From the NCBI GenBank assembly GCA_903813345.2, contig CAIIXF020000002.1:15882467-15942466 (forward strand): a stretch of DNA of 60,000 nt. Reading direction: 5' to 3'. A program made the position numbers and the translations under genes. Every line of letters begins with the position of its first letter. Position 1 is the first letter of the stretch. The notes under the pieces are model-generated. The model was not told where the DNA came from. It ran no database searches and worked only from the letters and a program-made list of their open reading frames with translations. Source of the stretch: Owenia fusiformis (Eukaryota; Annelida; Polychaeta; Sabellida; Oweniidae). Shown in pieces: positions 56,087-60,000 of the stretch.

Positions 56087-58796
56087 TATACAATTTTGGA
56101 AGTGTATTTGTAAACATATATACTATTCAGTATAGTATATCCAGTTCTTGGCACTTAGGGCCAGGTACAGAAAAGTATAAAAATCTGGAATTTGTATCAA
56201 TTTTGAGATTTCGTTGAATTATGGTGTTATATATACTTGAATAATTGAAGGCATTTAGGAATATTTCACAAATATCATTATAGATGCCATCTTCCGATTC
56301 ATACTTCATAAATTTCAAAATAGCTGCTCAATTGTAGGAATGGGCATTAATTCAAAGTATCACTTATGATTTGGGAACATTATTGGAATTTGCTACTCCT
56401 TGGAGTTGCCATTTCCATTCTAGTTAATTTGTTCTTTGATAGGTAAAACCTAATGAATACATTTACCTTGTCTGTATTGATGAAGCTATTGACCTTATGA
56501 TATGTTAATTTAGATGTATTGACAGTTGTTAGCCTGTACATAAGATGTTCTAATGGCCACATCTCCATGGCAGCAATGTTTTTATTAGACCCTTGGTTAC
56601 TTCATTGTGATCAGTACGCAAATCTGTGTTTGCACATTCTAAGTGCTCTGTTTCTTGGGTATGATTCAGCTTTTCAGAAATGTTCTTGGGATTTTTCACT
56701 TTCTTTCCTAAAATATTGTCTGCAATGTGTTTTCTACACATTTCCAGGCAAACCATGTGACGGATTGGTCTGAGATTTTCAGAGACTCCTTTTTGATATA
56801 GAAATAGATTTGAAATAAATTACATGGTTGTCCTATGAGCATGCCAGTTTTGCCCCATGCTTTATACCATAGATTAGATGATTGCAAGTCGAAAGAAAAT
56901 GATGACAGTTCCTGCAAGGGGCTTTCGAAAGTGTCTCATATTGCTGTGTATAATAAAACCTAAGAAAAACAATATATTTGTCTTAGGTCCTCATTTACTG
57001 CAGCCCTTACAGTATGGGTTCAACTCAATACAAAATTACCATGGCTTAAAATACATGAAGTTAATTTAGTGTTATGAAAAGTATTATGAAAATATTACAC
57101 TATGTATTTTTTCAGTATTAACTTCTGATATTTTTAAGAAAATTCGAGGTTCTATTTGTGAGAGTATTTGAATGCAATAATTTCCTGCCGTATGATTGGA
57201 TTGCAATTGTTGACATTCAGTAGATTCTCTGCCTCCTGAACAATCTATGATTTCATTCTATAACATGACTTGATGTTTTCCTGGCTATGAAGCTTTCTAA
57301 TTAAGAATCCCTGGTCGATCTGATTACCTGCGATTGGGGAATGTGAAGGGTAAATCAGGGCATTGTCCTACCGAATGAAGTTTCTAAGGTTATAGAGAAT
57401 CCATTCATCCATGCATCCATTCATGTTTTTTTTTTATCAAGAGATTTTATTGCCATTAATCATCATTTGAAGTACATATCATATGAGGGACCCAATCGCC
57501 AGTGGCATTATAGGTGTCCCTCAATGTAGTAATTATAATTTTTATAATTTGTAAACATGGTTTATTCACAATTATATGAGAAGAAAAAGAAAAAAGAAAG
57601 GATCTGCATTTAAATTGGAGTGTGGGGGGGGGGGCTGCTGCCTCCATTAGTGTGTTTGGGCGACAACTCAAATATTGATGAATTTGGTTCAAATTTTATA
57701 TACTGATGCTTTGGGGACATAGAATTCTGCACAAGAAGGAATTTTCAAGATAGCTGCTTAATTCAAAATAGCTGCTTAATTCAAAATAGCTGCTATTTTT
57801 CATGAAAAATGTTATATTTAATTTGTAAAACATGGTTAATCCAAACGCCATTTAGACTGGATAAAAGCATTCTGATTAGGAGGTGTTCATATTTCAAGTT
57901 TTTGCATTCACAAGATTTTGAAGAAATGTGAACACATTCTTAATAAATATATTTGTCACATATCTTCATGGCATTCCAAAAATGTGAAAATCTGATTCAA
58001 ATGAATTTAATATAGTCATATCAGACACATTGTGAATCAGACCATTTAGTTTTGGATATCATAATAAAACAGTGATTGATATGAAATATTTGAGCAATTT
58101 TGTATGAAAAGTGTTCATAATAGACAGTGGTTAAGTTTTCAAATAGAATTCTTCACTGTTCAAATTGGGTGGTGTTCACATATCAACGTTTCTTTAACAT
58201 GAGAGTCAATGACAGGCAAAAACGGGATCAAAAAGTGGTCAGATTGAGAGGTGTTTGATTAGTCCAAATCTTAAAGGCTATTGTCTTATGGGCAAAGGAC
58301 CCCTGCTCAAGAAGGACATGGACATGCATGCCTTATAGACATAGAAATCTATTAAGAAGAAAATTTGAAAATGAGTGCTGATTTGTTAGATTTTGTTCAG
58401 AATTAAGGTACTAGTGCCTTATTGGCATGGAACTCTGGTCAAGAAGGAATGTGAATTCAAAACGGTTACCATTTTTCAGGAAACTTATGATTTTTTGCTG
58501 ATAACTCATATACCGGTTTATACCAGATCATCGGTCACATCATTTTGCCAAAAGGACAGTACTACTCTACTACTTCCTGGTTATTTCTATCATATATGCC
58601 TAATGTCGAAAACAACTAGGGATTTAGTGAAATATGTTTGATTTGATGGTATTTGCTTCTCAGCGAAGTTGCTGTATTCTACTTATTTCTGGGCTGATTT
58701 TCCATCCAAAGAAATGGGAAAAAACTTTGGTGAGGAAGTGTTTAAGTGTTTTGTACAAATACTTAGACCAGAACACGCATATACATTTTCATGGTA
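56087..58796. other. AT-rich stretch after the last recognised AtuA-like exon
   Basis: No gene recognised. A good acceptor at 56747 followed by 17 open codons, TAG (56799-56801) and AATAAA (56814-56819) could be a last exon, but its product lacks the family motif. A duplicated agctgcttaattcaaaat unit lies at 57750-57795. Confidence 0.5.
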
Positions 58797-59255
58797 GACC
58801 TAGAAAGCACACATACAATGAATTCATTGTAGACCTAGAGAGTACACATACAATATATTCATTGTAGACCTAGAGAGCACACATGCAATATATTCATTGT
58901 AGACCTAGAGAACACACATACAATATATTCATTGTAGACCTAGAGAGCACACATGCAATATATTCATTGTAGACCTAGAGAACACACATACAATATATTC
59001 ATTGTAGACCTAGAGAGCACACATACAATTCATTCATTATAGACCTAGAGAGCACACATGCAATATATTCATTGTAGACCTAGAGAACACACATACAATA
59101 TATTCATTGTAGACCTAGAGAGCACACATACAATTTATTCATTATAGACCTAGAGAGCACACATGCAATATATTCATTATAGACCTAGAGAGCACACATG
59201 CAATATATTCATTGTAGACCTAGAGAGCACACATACAATTTATTCATTGTAGACG
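58797..59255. repeat. 35-bp minisatellite, about 13 copies
   Basis: Unit gtagacctagagagcacaca followed by tgcaatatattcatt; starts at 58829 and 58864 give a 35-bp period. Two variants (agagcac and agaacac) alternate in part of the array. Confidence 0.92.
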
Positions 59256-59257
59256 TT

Positions 59258-59515
59258 ATATATGTCAAGGTTTAGGGACAAGAAGTAAAGGCATTTCAAA
59301 GTAAGGAAAATGGCCAATGTAAGATATTTTGAAAATGCATGCCTTAGAAATTATATAAACTATATGTCGTAAAATATTGTGAGTCGGGGGAAATGCTGTT
59401 TAGTGTTTTTAAATTTATCAACTCTGCATTATAAAGATAAACTTTACTTTGAATTTCCATTGGAAAGAAAAAAAATTGTTTTGAAATGCCATAATTTTTT
59501 GTCCCTAAATCTTAA
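59258..59515. repeat. imperfect inverted repeat
   Basis: caaggtttagggacaagaag at the left and its diverged complement (ttgtccctaaatcttaac) at the right, each continuing through ggcatttcaaa. Probably a small decayed MITE next to the minisatellite. Confidence 0.55.
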
Positions 59516-59639
59516 CACTGATGACCTTGAGAGCACACATTTAGTGTGAACACAATCTGTTTATTATATGATTAGAAGTTACGCAAAGTATGAATAGAGA
59601 GCACAAGAATTATGTTATTGCTTTGCACCCACTCACTAA

Positions 59640-60000
59640 TTAATGAGATCCAGTGATTTAAAGCTGGACTACGCTCCGAAACGCAATCCTGGGTTGTTTC
59701 GGGGGTGAACTTTATCATTTTAAGCCTTATGAAAGATTATAGAATGATGCACAAATGGGGCAAATCTTGTGTAGAAATACTTACGATAAATGTGTCATTT
59801 CAAAGATTTTTCATTGAATTTGCTTCGATCGGAGCCGGCGATATGATTTTGGAAAGGTTTCTAAATGAAGAACGTGACGTCACTTCCGAATCATAGCATT
59901 CAAAATAAGTAGCGTTAAATAATTCCACCATCCATAATAATACGGTGGTGTAGCGGTAGAATCCTCGCCGAGCACGCGGGAGGCCCGGGTTCGAATCCCG
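59640..60000 (+). repeat. tRNA-Gly-like repeat with conserved upstream block, cut by window edge
   Basis: The last 58 bases read ggtggtgtagcggtagaatc then ctcgcc, gcacgcgggaggcccgggtt and cgaatcccg, very close to tRNA-Gly, but the anticodon loop reads CGAGCAC and lacks U33. The 120 bp before it matches the copy at 44283-44500 (opposite strand). Confidence 0.75.

Overview
The window is animal (metazoan) nuclear DNA. It is AT-rich, its protein-coding genes are split by long introns with GT/AG borders, and short inverted-repeat transposons, tRNA-derived repeats and minisatellites fill the introns. No prokaryotic or organellar features were seen. Codon content, frequent acatgta-type motifs and the repeat families suggest a marine invertebrate (lophotrochozoan or invertebrate deuterostome), but the species cannot be read from the sequence.

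Two large genes are arranged head to head. On the minus strand, from 27999 leftwards past base 1, lies the single invertebrate orthologue of the JNK-interacting scaffold proteins JIP3/JIP4 (MAPK8IP3/SPAG9, Drosophila Sunday driver). Twenty-two exons consistent in frame (1031 codons) cover the RH1 domain, coiled coils, RH2 domain and the start of the C-terminal half. The C-terminal beta-propeller exons lie outside the window. On the plus strand, from 28254 to at least 54268, lies a 17-exon gene (606 codons) for an AtuA/DUF1446-family protein with a basic, mitochondrial-looking N-terminus. The two start codons are 254 bp apart and share a short promoter with an ETS-type CCGGAAGT motif and a TGCGCA motif.

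The 11.5-kb intron 5 of the AtuA-like gene holds two further candidate genes that I do not recognise: a two-exon minus-strand gene (194 aa, 39616-40429) and an intronless plus-strand gene (375 aa, 46170-47297) with its own TATA box and polyadenylation signals.

Repeats by region: 1-350 interspersed repeat with a GGAC-rich tail; 3389-5905 a 68-bp minisatellite with a 17-unit higher-order period; 7147-7880 a fold-back element filling a JIP intron; 12705-13095 a TA-flanked MITE; 26509-27232 an inverted-repeat element with an ORF; 29171-34566 a tandem duplication containing two TTAA-flanked elements; 34535-35975 a mariner-like element ending next to a duplicated exon; 37968-38888 another TA-flanked element; 40677-45262 a C-rich composite repeat containing a TTAA element and a Mutator-like element with 9-bp target duplications; 47.67-48.36 kb and 53.1 kb GGCCCGTA-type MITEs; 52020-52208 a small hairpin element; 54898-56086 an inverted-repeat element; 58797-59255 a 35-bp minisatellite; and a tRNA-Gly-like repeat at the right edge.

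The most interesting biology is the alternative-exon hub of the JIP gene just after RH2, which includes an alternative last exon with its own stop and polyA signal. Close behind are the partial exon duplications in the AtuA-like gene and the two nested genes.
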